Part shown: one piece after another, positions 35,391 to 43,922 of the stretch
Numbering within the stretch: the first letter of the stretch is position 1
Layout: every line of letters starts with the position of its first letter
Assembly: GCF_020295405.1 (NCBI RefSeq)
Contig: NZ_JADEYP010000020.1
Span: forward strand, 18,890-82,889
Direction: 5' to 3'
Length of the DNA: 64,000 bases
From: Sphingobacterium bovistauri
GTDB lineage: Bacteria > Bacteroidota > Bacteroidia > Sphingobacteriales > Sphingobacteriaceae
Made by a program: the position numbers and the translations under genes
Notes under the pieces: model-generated
Database searches by the model: none
Seen by the model: the letters and a program-made list of their open reading frames with translations, nothing else
What the model was told of the DNA's origin: nothing

Positions 35391-37223
35391 ATGAAAAGAT
35401 TTTTATTAGCATTTACTTTTTGTTTGTGCATTTCAAATTTATTTGCTCAAACCTCATTCAAATTTGCACAGATTACAGATACACATATTGGTGGACATAG
35501 TGGTGAAGAGGATTTACGAAGAACAGTAGAAGATTTAAATAAACAGCAAGATATTGATTTTGTAATTCTTTCAGGTGATGTAACAGAATTTGGTTCTGAG
35601 GAAGAGTTAAAACTTGCTAAATTAGTGCTGGATGGTCTAAAATTGCCACTTTATATTGTTCCTGGAAATCATGATAGTAACTGGTCTGAGAGTGGAGCGA
35701 ATTCATTTCGTAAAGTTTTTGGAGGTGAAACTTTCTTTTTTGAGCATAAAGGCTACCAATTCATAGGAACTACTTCGGGGCCTAATATGCGTATGAGTCC
35801 TGGGCAGATTCCTCGTGAAAATATCGTTTGGCTGGATTCGGTATTCAAGGCTAATCCAAATAGAGAAATTCCATTGATTTCTATAAATCATTACCCATTA
35901 GATTCATCATTGAATAATTGGTACGAATTGGTTGATAGATTGCAAGCTAGAAATATTCAGTTTGCATTATGTGGGCATGGACATGCAAATAAATTGTATG
36001 ATTGGGATGGAATACCAGGTGTAATGGTACGATCTAATCTACGTGCAAAATCAAATGTAGGAGGTTATAACATTATTACATTAACAAAAGACTCTGTTTT
36101 CTTTCAAGAGCGTAATCCTGGTATATCGACAAAAGATGCTTGGCTGAAATTACCTCTTCAAAAGTTAGCTTTTAATGGACACTATAAGCGCCCTGATTTT
36201 AGCTTGAATAATTCTACAAGAGTAAAAGTTGCTTGGGAATATGTAAATGACGGTGATTTAGGTGCTGGTATTAGTTCGGATGGAAAATTAGCTTTTACAG
36301 CAAATACGATCGGTGAGTTATTCGCTTTGGATATTAATTCAGGTAAGCGTCGATGGGTGTTTCAAACCAAAGGAAAAGTGTATTCAACGCCAGCTGTTTC
36401 TAAAGGTATCGTAGTGGTGGGTTCATCAGATAATTATATTTATGCTGTTGACAGTAAAACAGGAAAAGAACTGTGGAAAGTAGAGGCTAATAAGGCAGTC
36501 TTAGGTTCACCAACTATTTATAAAGGTAATGTATACATTGGAGCTTCAGATGGTGTTTTTAGATGTGTAAATCTTAAAACAGGTAAGATGGTTTGGACAT
36601 TTGATCAAGTGAAAAATTATGTTTCTACACTACCTACGATTGCAGATGGGAAAGTAATATTCGGCTCTTGGGGCAATGGGTTTTATGCTTTAGATGTCAA
36701 TACCGGGAAATTAGTGTGGGAATGGAATAATGGACATGCAAATAGAATGTTTTCAGCAGCAGCATGCTACCCTGTAGTCGCAAATAATCGTGTTTTCATC
36801 GTTGCTCCAGATCGATTTATGACTGCTTTGGATTTGAAAACTGGAAAGGTCATTTGGAGAGAGAAGAAGGATGATGTTCGTGTACGCGAATCTATGGGCT
36901 TATCGTACGATAAGAAAACTGTGTATGCGAAAACGATGGATGGCGAATTAATAGGTGTGCCAGTAACAGCAAACCAAATGGATGTTGCGTGGAAGTCTAA
37001 ACTAAAATTGCCCTATGAGCTAACTCCTTCTGCAATATATAGCAATAAAGGTTTAGTTATTGTGCCTAATAATTCAGGATTAGTGTCTGCGGTCCATCCA
37101 AAATCTGGAGATGTTGTTTGGCAATATAAAATTTCTAACGGCATGGTGAATCCAACTTTAGTGACTGAACAATATATCATAGCAAGTACAATGGATGGTA
37201 AAATAGTTAAGTTATATTATTAA
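35391..37223 (+). CDS. secreted metallophosphatase fused to a PQQ-like beta-propeller
   Basis: A 610-residue exported protein (signal peptide ending SNLFAQ, residue 20). Residues 23-240 are a calcineurin-like phosphoesterase with all metal motifs: DTH (D30, H32), GD (62-63), GNHD (92-95), a conserved His in ISINHYP and GHGH (195-198). Residues about 270-610 are PQQ-like propeller blades, each with the tryptophan docking pattern (SGKRRWVF, TGKELWKV, TGKMVWTF, TGKLVWEW, TGKVIWRE, SGDVVWQY). The enzyme half would hydrolyse a phosphomono- or diester outside the cytoplasm; the propeller is probably a binding scaffold, since no redox role is evident. The combination next to MurNAc catabolism genes is notable. 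Confidence 0.88.
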   Translation: MKRFLLAFTFCLCISNLFAQTSFKFAQITDTHIGGHSGEEDLRRTVEDLNKQQDIDFVILSGDVTEFGSEEELKLAKLVLDGLKLPLYIVPGNHDSNWSESGANSFRKVFGGETFFFEHKGYQFIGTTSGPNMRMSPGQIPRENIVWLDSVFKANPNREIPLISINHYPLDSSLNNWYELVDRLQARNIQFALCGHGHANKLYDWDGIPGVMVRSNLRAKSNVGGYNIITLTKDSVFFQERNPGISTKDAWLKLPLQKLAFNGHYKRPDFSLNNSTRVKVAWEYVNDGDLGAGISSDGKLAFTANTIGELFALDINSGKRRWVFQTKGKVYSTPAVSKGIVVVGSSDNYIYAVDSKTGKELWKVEANKAVLGSPTIYKGNVYIGASDGVFRCVNLKTGKMVWTFDQVKNYVSTLPTIADGKVIFGSWGNGFYALDVNTGKLVWEWNNGHANRMFSAAACYPVVANNRVFIVAPDRFMTALDLKTGKVIWREKKDDVRVRESMGLSYDKKTVYAKTMDGELIGVPVTANQMDVAWKSKLKLPYELTPSAIYSNKGLVIVPNNSGLVSAVHPKSGDVVWQYKISNGMVNPTLVTEQYIIASTMDGKIVKLYY

Positions 37224-37269
37224 TCTCAAAAACTTGGAAAAAGTATTAGCCTTACTACTACAAATGTTT

Positions 37270-37775
37270 GTACTGTATTATGGTTATGCACATTAGCAAT
37301 TATGCATTAGACAAGGTGTTTCTTAGCCTGGTCAATATCTGTTGTAATCTCTTGGAGAGATAGAAGCCGATTATTGCTGTCTAAGTAAGAATTGATTTTA
37401 GATTTGAGGAGGAAAGTGGAAGGATTAAATCATATTGGAGTACAACACGGATAATTTTTCATATCTCTATTTGAATGGTATAATAAAAAAATTGTAGATT
37501 GGTCATCTGAAAGAGGATATCCAATGTATAATTTTGCCCTAGGCTTAAGAACGCTAGCTTATTAGACCTATCATGCATGGGGTTAGATATATGTCTTTAG
37601 CAAATTTGGACCAATTATTTGAATACGAGAAGAGGACAATTAGACGGGTTTACTATTTTAATATGCATCGGTACGGATATTAGACGTACCGATAAATTCT
37701 ATTTTCAAGCTGGAAGAAATTATCTCTAGGTTAGAAGCTGAAAAATATAATTTTGTTCCGCTTGATAAATTATGG
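37270..37775 (+). pseudogene. degraded polysaccharide deacetylase (CE4-like), N-terminus lost
   Basis: Pieces of a polysaccharide deacetylase can be read in order but in different frames and through stop codons. One frame from about 37353 gives RDRSRLLLSK-stop-ELILDLRRKVEGLNHIG, then a stop, then FEWYNKKIVDWSSERG and FALGLRT (37470-37562, stop at 37563). Shifted frames give YMSLANLDQLFEYEK (about 37590-37630), LDGFTILICIGTDIRRTDKFY (about 37644-37706) and KLEEIISRLEAEKYNFVPLDK (from 37707). These match, by memory of the family, the C-terminal half of a Bacteroidota deacetylase (FIPPYEWWN, NFTPGIRTNADY, ILIHAGTDPRRKDK). The catalytic N-terminal half is missing. At least three frameshifts and several stops make it non-functional. 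Confidence 0.75.
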
Positions 37776-37850
37776 TTGCGTTTTTTTGCGTGTTTTGTAA
37801 AAAAGTCGCATATTTACGATGTTATAACATGAATTTAGATTTCGATATAG

Positions 37851-38666
37851 ATGGTTAATACAACAGAGAAGGATTCGAATTATCAAGATTTGGACAAAAT
37901 GACTGTCCTTGAGTTGCTTACGAATATTAATAAAGAAGATAAAACAGTGCCTGACGCTGTTGAACGTGCCATACCTCAAATACAAGCTTTGGTAAAAGTT
38001 GCGGTAGAGGGTATGAAAAAGGGAGGACGGATCTTTTATATAGGTGCTGGTACAAGCGGACGTTTAGGGGTTTTGGATGCGTCAGAATGTCCCCCGACAT
38101 ACGGTGTTCCATTTGATTGGGTTATTGGTCTTATTGCTGGTGGCGATACTGCTATTCGCAAGGCTGTAGAATTTGCAGAGGATGATATGCAACAAGCTTG
38201 GAAGGATTTAGATGAATATGTGATAACTGAAAATGATATTATTATTGGTATCGCAGCATCAGGTACTACTCCTTATGTGATTGGTGGATTGAATGAAGCA
38301 AATTCACGTGGTATAACGACAGGCTGTGTTGTTTGTAATGGTGGCTCTCCAATTGCTGCAATTGCTAAATATCCAGTTGAGGCTATTGTAGGTCCTGAGT
38401 TTGTGACAGGATCAACACGTATGAAGTCTGGAACAGCACAAAAATTAGTGTTGAATATGATCAGTACTGCAGTGATGATTCAATTAGGGAGAGTGAAAGG
38501 AAATAAGATGGTGGATATGCAATTGTCTAATCACAAATTGGTAGGACGTGGTGTGCGTATGGTGATGACGGAGACAGGTGCAGAAGAAACATTGGCAGCT
38601 GAGCTATTAGAGAAATTCGGAAATGTAAGACAAGCGATCGAAGCATTTAATCAAAAACAATACTAA
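37851..38666 (+). CDS. murQ: N-acetylmuramic acid 6-phosphate etherase MurQ
   Basis: MurQ splits the lactyl ether of MurNAc-6-P to give GlcNAc-6-P and D-lactate in the cytoplasm, the committed step of MurNAc use. The 271-residue protein has the SIS domain with GAGTSGRLGVLDASECPP (residues 65-82, with probable catalytic E79), IAASGTTPYV, GSTRMKSGTAQKLVLN and a C-terminal helical tail (ETLAAELLEKFGNVRQAIEAF). Length is normal for Bacteroidota. It starts at MVNTTEKDSNYQDLDKM; a nine-codon frame (37829-37858) overlaps its start. The symporter gene begins 15 bases after its stop, and nagA, which acts on its product, lies at 9501. Confidence 0.96.
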   Translation: MVNTTEKDSNYQDLDKMTVLELLTNINKEDKTVPDAVERAIPQIQALVKVAVEGMKKGGRIFYIGAGTSGRLGVLDASECPPTYGVPFDWVIGLIAGGDTAIRKAVEFAEDDMQQAWKDLDEYVITENDIIIGIAASGTTPYVIGGLNEANSRGITTGCVVCNGGSPIAAIAKYPVEAIVGPEFVTGSTRMKSGTAQKLVLNMISTAVMIQLGRVKGNKMVDMQLSNHKLVGRGVRMVMTETGAEETLAAELLEKFGNVRQAIEAFNQKQY

Positions 38667-38681
38667 ACATAAAGACTACAT

Positions 38682-40169
38682 ATGTCACCTATTATATTAT
38701 TATCATTTTTAGTCATTTACTTCGCCGTATTGTTGGGAGTATCGTATTTTACTTCTAAAGGTTCGGCTGATAATTCCACTTTTTTTGTCGCTAATCGTAA
38801 CTCGAAGTGGTATATGGTGGCTTTTGGGATGATTGGAACAGCCTTGTCTGGTGTTACTTTTATATCTGTTCCGGGAGCTGTCGGAGCTTCTAACTTTAGT
38901 TATTTCCAATTTGTACTAGGTAATGCTGTAGGTTTTATAATTATAGCTTATGTGCTATTGCCTCTATATTATCGTATGAATTTAACCTCCATTTATACCT
39001 ATTTGGAGGAAAGATTTGGTCATTTAACGTATAAAACAGGCGCGGCTATTTTCTTGATCTCCAGAACAATTGGGTCTGCCTTTAGATTGTATTTGGTTGC
39101 GATTGTATTACAACATTTTATTTTTGATGCTTGGAATATTCCTTTCGTTATTACTGTTACGATTTGTTTGCTTTTGATTTGGTTATATACAAATAAAGGT
39201 GGTTTGAAAACTATCATCGTTACAGATACATTACAAACTACATTCTTAATTACAGCGGTAATTTTGTCTATATATTTCATGGCAAAAGGCTTAGATTTTG
39301 ATATAGTTGAGACATTTGAAGCTGTAAAGGAAAGTAGTTATTCTCAAATATTCTTTTGGGAAGATTTTGTTGGTAGTAAAGCTAATTTTTGGAAGCAATT
39401 CTTAGGTGGTGTGTTTATCACAATTGCTATGACAGGTTTGGATCAAGATTTGATGCAAAAGAACTTGTCGATGAAAACTATTAAAGAGGCACAAACGAAT
39501 ATGATTACTTTCACCTCAATATTCGTTGTTATCAATATTTTCTTCTTAGCGGTAGGGGCTTTGTTGTATATCTATGCCGAGAGAAATGGAATTGATGTCT
39601 CGACTTTAGCAACACGCGATTACCTATATCCAGAAATCGCATTAAATCACTTAGCTATCGTTCCAGCGATAGTATTTATGATGGGATTAACAGCTGCTAC
39701 TTTTGCAACTACAGATTCAGCACTGACAGCCTTGACTACGTCATATTGTATAGATTTCTTGAATTTTAATAAAAAGGAAAATCCAAATGACCCTGCCTTG
39801 GTAAGACAACGTAATTATGTGCATTTCGGTTTTTCAGTATTGATGTTGGTTGTGATATTAATTTTTAAATTAATTAATGATGACTCGGTAGTGAATGCAA
39901 TCTTTACTGCTGCTAGTTACACATATGGTCCATTATTAGGATTGTTTATATTCGGATTGTTTACGAAACGAGCAGTCAACGACAAGTTGGTGCCATATAT
40001 TTGTGTGATATCACCATTGATATTATTCTTGTTAAATACTTATGTAATATCCGTATATACTAATTATGTAATTGGATTGGATTTGATTATTCATAATGCT
40101 TTAATTACCGTTATATTATTGATGATTACTTCCCCAGGAAGAGCATCAGAGAAGTCATTATCGCATTAA
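38682..40169 (+). CDS. sodium/solute symporter (SSS family), probable MurNAc transporter (MurT-like)
   Basis: A 495-residue inner-membrane protein with about 13 hydrophobic segments and SSS-family signatures (FFVANRNSKWYMVAFGMIGTALSGVTFISVPG near the N-terminus, LTAATFATTDSALTALTTSYCIDFL in the middle). SSS proteins import sugars, sialic acid or other solutes with sodium. Its placement 15 bases after murQ matches the MurT-MurQ arrangement reported for Tannerella forsythia, where an SSS transporter brings in unphosphorylated MurNAc. Function as MurNAc importer is therefore inferred from context; other sugars are possible. Confidence 0.88.
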   Translation: MSPIILLSFLVIYFAVLLGVSYFTSKGSADNSTFFVANRNSKWYMVAFGMIGTALSGVTFISVPGAVGASNFSYFQFVLGNAVGFIIIAYVLLPLYYRMNLTSIYTYLEERFGHLTYKTGAAIFLISRTIGSAFRLYLVAIVLQHFIFDAWNIPFVITVTICLLLIWLYTNKGGLKTIIVTDTLQTTFLITAVILSIYFMAKGLDFDIVETFEAVKESSYSQIFFWEDFVGSKANFWKQFLGGVFITIAMTGLDQDLMQKNLSMKTIKEAQTNMITFTSIFVVINIFFLAVGALLYIYAERNGIDVSTLATRDYLYPEIALNHLAIVPAIVFMMGLTAATFATTDSALTALTTSYCIDFLNFNKKENPNDPALVRQRNYVHFGFSVLMLVVILIFKLINDDSVVNAIFTAASYTYGPLLGLFIFGLFTKRAVNDKLVPYICVISPLILFLLNTYVISVYTNYVIGLDLIIHNALITVILLMITSPGRASEKSLSH

Positions 40170-40186
40170 TAACTATCATTTTTTTT

Positions 40187-40232
40187 AATAGCAAAGGGTT
40201 TTCAGTTTAATATGAAAACCCTTTGCTATTTT
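40187..40232 (+). terminator. hairpin terminator after the murQ-symporter unit
   Basis: An 18-bp perfect stem, 40187-40204 with 40213-40230 (core AATAGCAAAGGGTTTTCA), 17 bases past the symporter stop and followed by TT. Confidence 0.85.
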
Positions 40233-40413
40233 ATGGGAATGACATTTCCTTAAATGATTATTTCAAGACAAAGTACTAGAATACTTGCATTTAAAAATGT
40301 CTTAATATATGTTTAAATTGGATTACATTTGTCAAGATGTTAAAAGAGTTAATTGAGCTATAATAACATCTTATTTTATTTATTTTTGCGAGTATATATA
40401 TTTTGATCATTAG

Positions 40414-42399
40414 ATGAGTAGTAATTTTTTGCGTAGCTTTTTAAGTATTGTTTTTGCATTTGCTCTGATTTTTTCGGTTCAAGCTCAGGTCGATGATGAA
40501 TTTAGTTCTGCATTAGATTCAGCTCGAGCAAAGGAGGATAATAAGAAAGATTCAGTAGTTTTTTCGGCTAAATATGTTCGATTTGCTACATTAAATATGT
40601 TGAAGTATGCGACCTATACACAACAAATCGATACGAGCCATCATAATTTTCAATATTACAATCAACAAAATCTTCCTTGGAATCCAAGTATTAACCTTGG
40701 TTCATACGGATTGGCTACACGAGATTTATTATTCCAACCTAGTAAGACAATTGGTTTTCAGCCAGGATTTCACGCTTTAGAACGGTATTTACTTACTTCA
40801 GATTCAGTTCGGTATTATAGAGCTCGTGCTCGGTATTCTGAGTTGTATGCTGTAGGTTTCTTTTTTGCGGATCAAGTGTTCAAAGTGAAATTAGCCCAAA
40901 ATATCAATCCCAATTGGAATATAGGTATAGATTATCACGCTACTAATACAGAAGGATATTTCTCTAATCAAGATTATTCTGATCGAAAGGGGACAGTTCA
41001 TACCTGGTACGAATCACCAAGCAAGCGTTATAATATGCTTGCTAATGTTACATTCAATAAGCTAGATGCTACAGAAAATGGTTCGATTATCAATGACTCT
41101 TTGTTTCGTGATGATAAGGTAAGTTCTTGGTATTCAGTTATTACAAAGTTAAATAGGAAGCTTGATGCAAGACCATACAACAAATGGAATGACAATAGTT
41201 TCTTCTTACGTCAGTCTTATTATATTGGACGTATAGATACGGTGAATAATGGGGAGCCTGAGATGGAAATACATCCTACCAATGCAATAGCGCACAACAC
41301 ACATGTCCGTCAGCAGCGTTTTGTGTTTTATAAAAATGAAGACGATACCTACAGTGCTTTTCCGTACGGCAATTACCGCGAAGTACATGATACAACGAAG
41401 GTTACTACAATTTCAAATGAATTGACATACGCTTTCTATTTACGTCCAAAATCCTTACTCAAAAACGAGGCGAAATTGAATGTAGGCTTTCAAAATGATT
41501 TAATTTGGTATGCAGATAGCATCTCCACAGATTTTTATCAAAATTCTTCCGTAAAAGGAGATTTAAGTTATAAGTTTTCAGATAGGATAGATTTTAATGT
41601 AGGCGTGAATCAAATAGTAGTTGGTCATAATTTTGGCGATTATTTGTATGAAGCAAAAGCTGATATTTTGATTGGAGAAAACGTGGGTAAAATATCTCTA
41701 GGAGCTTATTCACAAAATAAATCTCCTGAAATGGTATTTAGCCGTATGAACTATACGTATCATCAATGGAACAATGATTTAGAAAAGACGAAAACGCAGA
41801 ATCTTTCATTTGTATATAGCAATCCTAGAGTACGATTCAAGGGGCGCTTGGAGTATTTTCTTATAGACAATCATACATATTTCAAAGAGATTGATAATCC
41901 CAACGATGATGCGCGATTTGATAGAGTGATAGAGGCTGCACAATACGGAAAACTAAATCTTTTAAAAGCTACAGTTGAACAAAATTTCAAATTCGGTAAA
42001 TTTCATCTTGATAATCGCGTAGTTTACCAAAAATCTGATGCAATGGATGTAATTGCTACTCCAGAGTTATATACGTGGCATAGTATCTATTATGATTCTA
42101 GATGGTATGATGTTTTGAATATACGTATAGGTGCAGATGTTCGTTTCAATACGCCATTTGTCACGCCTTCATATTCTATTAGTACAGGTCAGTTCTATAA
42201 TACCAATACAAGTTTAGAATTTTCAACCTATCCGATTGTAGATTTTTGGGCCACAATGAATATCAAACGAGTGAATTTGTTTATCAGTAACAATTTTACC
42301 AACCAATATTTGTATCCTAAAGGCTATTATTCTGTACGTCGTTATCCAATGAATCCTGCAAACTTTAGGTTTGGCGCTTCTTGGAAATTTTACGATTAA
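40414..42399 (+). CDS. putative beta-barrel porin (PF14121-type)
   Basis: A 661-residue exported protein (signal peptide MSSNFLRSFLSIVFAFALIFSVQAQ) with alternating amphipathic strands throughout and a barrel-type end (FRFGASWKFYD). Features shared with Bacteroidota 'putative porin' proteins are the early YTQQIDTSHHNFQYYNQQN, the SDSVRYYRARARYSEL segment and LRQSYYIGR. It would be an outer-membrane channel or structural barrel; the substrate is unknown. A TATTTTTG box (40381-40388) lies 25 bases before the ATG and may be its -7 element. It is the last protein gene of the plus-strand run before the tRNA cluster. Confidence 0.8.
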   Translation: MSSNFLRSFLSIVFAFALIFSVQAQVDDEFSSALDSARAKEDNKKDSVVFSAKYVRFATLNMLKYATYTQQIDTSHHNFQYYNQQNLPWNPSINLGSYGLATRDLLFQPSKTIGFQPGFHALERYLLTSDSVRYYRARARYSELYAVGFFFADQVFKVKLAQNINPNWNIGIDYHATNTEGYFSNQDYSDRKGTVHTWYESPSKRYNMLANVTFNKLDATENGSIINDSLFRDDKVSSWYSVITKLNRKLDARPYNKWNDNSFFLRQSYYIGRIDTVNNGEPEMEIHPTNAIAHNTHVRQQRFVFYKNEDDTYSAFPYGNYREVHDTTKVTTISNELTYAFYLRPKSLLKNEAKLNVGFQNDLIWYADSISTDFYQNSSVKGDLSYKFSDRIDFNVGVNQIVVGHNFGDYLYEAKADILIGENVGKISLGAYSQNKSPEMVFSRMNYTYHQWNNDLEKTKTQNLSFVYSNPRVRFKGRLEYFLIDNHTYFKEIDNPNDDARFDRVIEAAQYGKLNLLKATVEQNFKFGKFHLDNRVVYQKSDAMDVIATPELYTWHSIYYDSRWYDVLNIRIGADVRFNTPFVTPSYSISTGQFYNTNTSLEFSTYPIVDFWATMNIKRVNLFISNNFTNQYLYPKGYYSVRRYPMNPANFRFGASWKFYD

Positions 42400-42461
42400 A
42401 AATTATCTGTCTTTTTACTAGTAAATTACGTTTTAACATAGTAAAAAAGTTAGAAAAACAT

Positions 42462-42491
42462 TTTGAAACTTAAAAATTAGGGCTATATTTG
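42462..42491 (+). promoter_or_regulatory. Bacteroidota-type promoter of the tRNA-Val cluster
   Basis: TTTG (42462-42465), 18 bases, then TATATTTG (42484-42491): an almost ideal TTTG-N19-TAnnTTTG promoter. The first tRNA starts 56 bases after the -7 box. Confidence 0.8.
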
Positions 42492-42546
42492 CACACGCAA
42501 TCAGGATAAGGTTGCATTGTTCTGATAAAGAATTAAAAAAATGTTT

Positions 42547-42624
42547 GGAGAATTAGCTCAGCTGGTTCAGAGCATCTGCCTTACAAGCAGAGGGTCACTG
42601 GTTCGAATCCAGTATTCTCCACCA
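42547..42624 (+). tRNA. tRNA-Val(UAC), copy 1
   Basis: Cloverleaf with acceptor GGAGAAT/ATTCTCC, D arm TAGCTCAGCTGGTTCAGAGC, anticodon loop CTTACAA (anticodon TAC, reads GTA), T arm GGTTCGAATCC, discriminator A and an encoded CCA. First of three copies spaced exactly 88 bases apart. Confidence 0.97.
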
Positions 42625-42634
42625 AACATTCTAC

Positions 42635-42712
42635 GGAGAATTAGCTCAGCTGGTTCAGAGCATCTGCCTTACAAGCAGAGGGTCACTGGTTCGAATCCAG
42701 TATTCTCCACCA
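42635..42712 (+). tRNA. tRNA-Val(UAC), copy 2
   Basis: Identical in sequence to copy 1, including the encoded CCA; separated from it by the 10-base spacer AACATTCTAC. Confidence 0.97.
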
Positions 42713-42722
42713 AACATTCTAC

Positions 42723-42797
42723 GGAGGCTTAGCTCAGCTGGTTCAGAGCATCTGCCTTACAAGCAGAGGGTCACTGGTTCGAATCCAGTAGCCTCCA
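42723..42797 (+). tRNA. tRNA-Val(UAC), copy 3 with altered acceptor stem
   Basis: Same body and TAC anticodon as copies 1-2, but the acceptor is GGAGGCT/AGCCTCC: two base pairs changed on both sides so pairing is kept. No CCA is encoded (the discriminator A is followed by CAC), so this copy needs the CCA-adding enzyme. Confidence 0.96.
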
Positions 42798-42808
42798 CAC
42801 TACAAATG

Positions 42809-42845
42809 AAAAGCATCAAGAAATTGATGCTTTTCTTGTTTTTAG
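42809..42845 (+). terminator. hairpin terminator after the tRNA cluster
   Basis: AAAAGCATCAA pairs with TTGATGCTTTT around a GAAA tetraloop, followed by a T-rich run. The same GCATCAA/TTGATGC stem recurs at 43804 and 50012. Confidence 0.85.
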
Positions 42846-42893
42846 CCAATTGATAATTATTTTTTTTTTCTTATATGTGATGATGGGTTTAAT

Positions 42894-43454
42894 ATGAAAC
42901 AAATTATACTGCTATTAAAAAGACCTGAATATTTATTAGAGCTTTCAGTATTCATTCCAATTCTATTTGTTGTATTTATAGCTGGTTCTGTAGATAGTGG
43001 GCCATTTTTTGTGCCTATATTTTATGGATTATATCTATCCTTTTTGTACAAAGATAGATTAAGAAATCAATTTCTATTTTTTGTTGTCCCCATTGTTTTC
43101 TTTGTGATTTTTATTACTATAGGAGGTTTATTGCTAATATCTAAATTTATTGATTCTTCTGTATCAATAAAAAATGAAAATGTATTTCTAGTTTCATTGC
43201 TTACCTGTTTAGTTGGAGGGTGGTGTTCATGGCTAATCTTATTTACCTTGAAGTTGTTGTTTCGTGTAAGATTAAAAATAATCTATTTTATAATTTCAGC
43301 AATTCTAGTTGCTCCACCATATTTAATGGATTTATCGCCAACCCAAGAGGCGACCTCAGGGTATTTTTATCTTATTTGGAATGCAGGAATGTCAGTAGTG
43401 GTTTGTTTGATGTTTTTTGACAAAAATGTATATAGTAAAAGTAGAAAAATCTAA
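42894..43454 (+). CDS. unknown inner-membrane protein (186 aa)
   Basis: A 186-residue protein with about five hydrophobic segments (roughly residues 15-35, 40-50, 58-85, 100-122, 130-150) and positively charged loops (YKDRLRNQ, RVRLK). I do not recognise the family. It stands alone between the tRNA cluster and a large palindrome. Confidence 0.65.
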   Translation: MKQIILLLKRPEYLLELSVFIPILFVVFIAGSVDSGPFFVPIFYGLYLSFLYKDRLRNQFLFFVVPIVFFVIFITIGGLLLISKFIDSSVSIKNENVFLVSLLTCLVGGWCSWLILFTLKLLFRVRLKIIYFIISAILVAPPYLMDLSPTQEATSGYFYLIWNAGMSVVVCLMFFDKNVYSKSRKI

Positions 43455-43781
43455 AATAATTGATTCCTTTTCCAAATGACCATTTACAGCTGAATAGGAG
43501 GTTGCTGATTTTATGTATAAACTAGATAATGATATAGGTAGGTTTGAAATTATTTAATTTTTGACTTTGTAAATCAATGGGCTTTGTTATGAATGTAGAT
43601 AGGCGTTTGCCTCATCATTTACACAATTACAAATAATTTATATTTAGACAAAAGTATGAGGTTGTATGTACGGAATCATTTGGAAAAAAGCTGGAAGAGA
43701 AGAGTAATGATTAAAAACTTATAGATTCAACAGGTTCATGATATTCCGACATTTAGTCGGAAGTTGTCACTGTTTTAAATC
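43455..43781. other. gene-free stretch with a small hairpin
   Basis: No gene recognised in either strand. TTCCGAC-ATTTA-GTCGGAA (43744-43762) forms a 7-bp stem with a 5-base loop just before the large palindrome. Confidence 0.5.
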
Positions 43782-43843
43782 GTTTTTTCACTCTAACAAC
43801 AAAGCATCAATTAATTGATGCTTTGTTGTTAGAGTGAAAAAAC
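43782..43843. repeat. perfect 62-nt palindrome between convergent genes
   Basis: Bases 43782-43812 are the exact reverse complement of 43813-43843, with no loop. The outer arms are T6/A6 and the centre is GCATCAATTAATTGATGC. Because the flanking genes converge and each strand ends in a run of T at the 3' arm's complement, it may act as a bidirectional terminator; its size and perfection are unusual. Confidence 0.85.
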
Positions 43844-43922
43844 ACACAGTTTTTTTCTTATCCTGAAGTAATGTTAAAATATCTTTTAATATTAGGACTA
43901 GATTTTTATATCACTGTTTTAG

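Noticed and set aside
42541..42732. Open frame of 63 codons on the plus strand
   Set aside because: It is the tRNA-Val cluster read as protein; the repeated peptide comes from the 88-base tRNA repeats.
42547..42797. Regular direct repeats that could suggest a CRISPR array
   Set aside because: Each unit folds as a complete tRNA-Val and spacers are identical, not unique.
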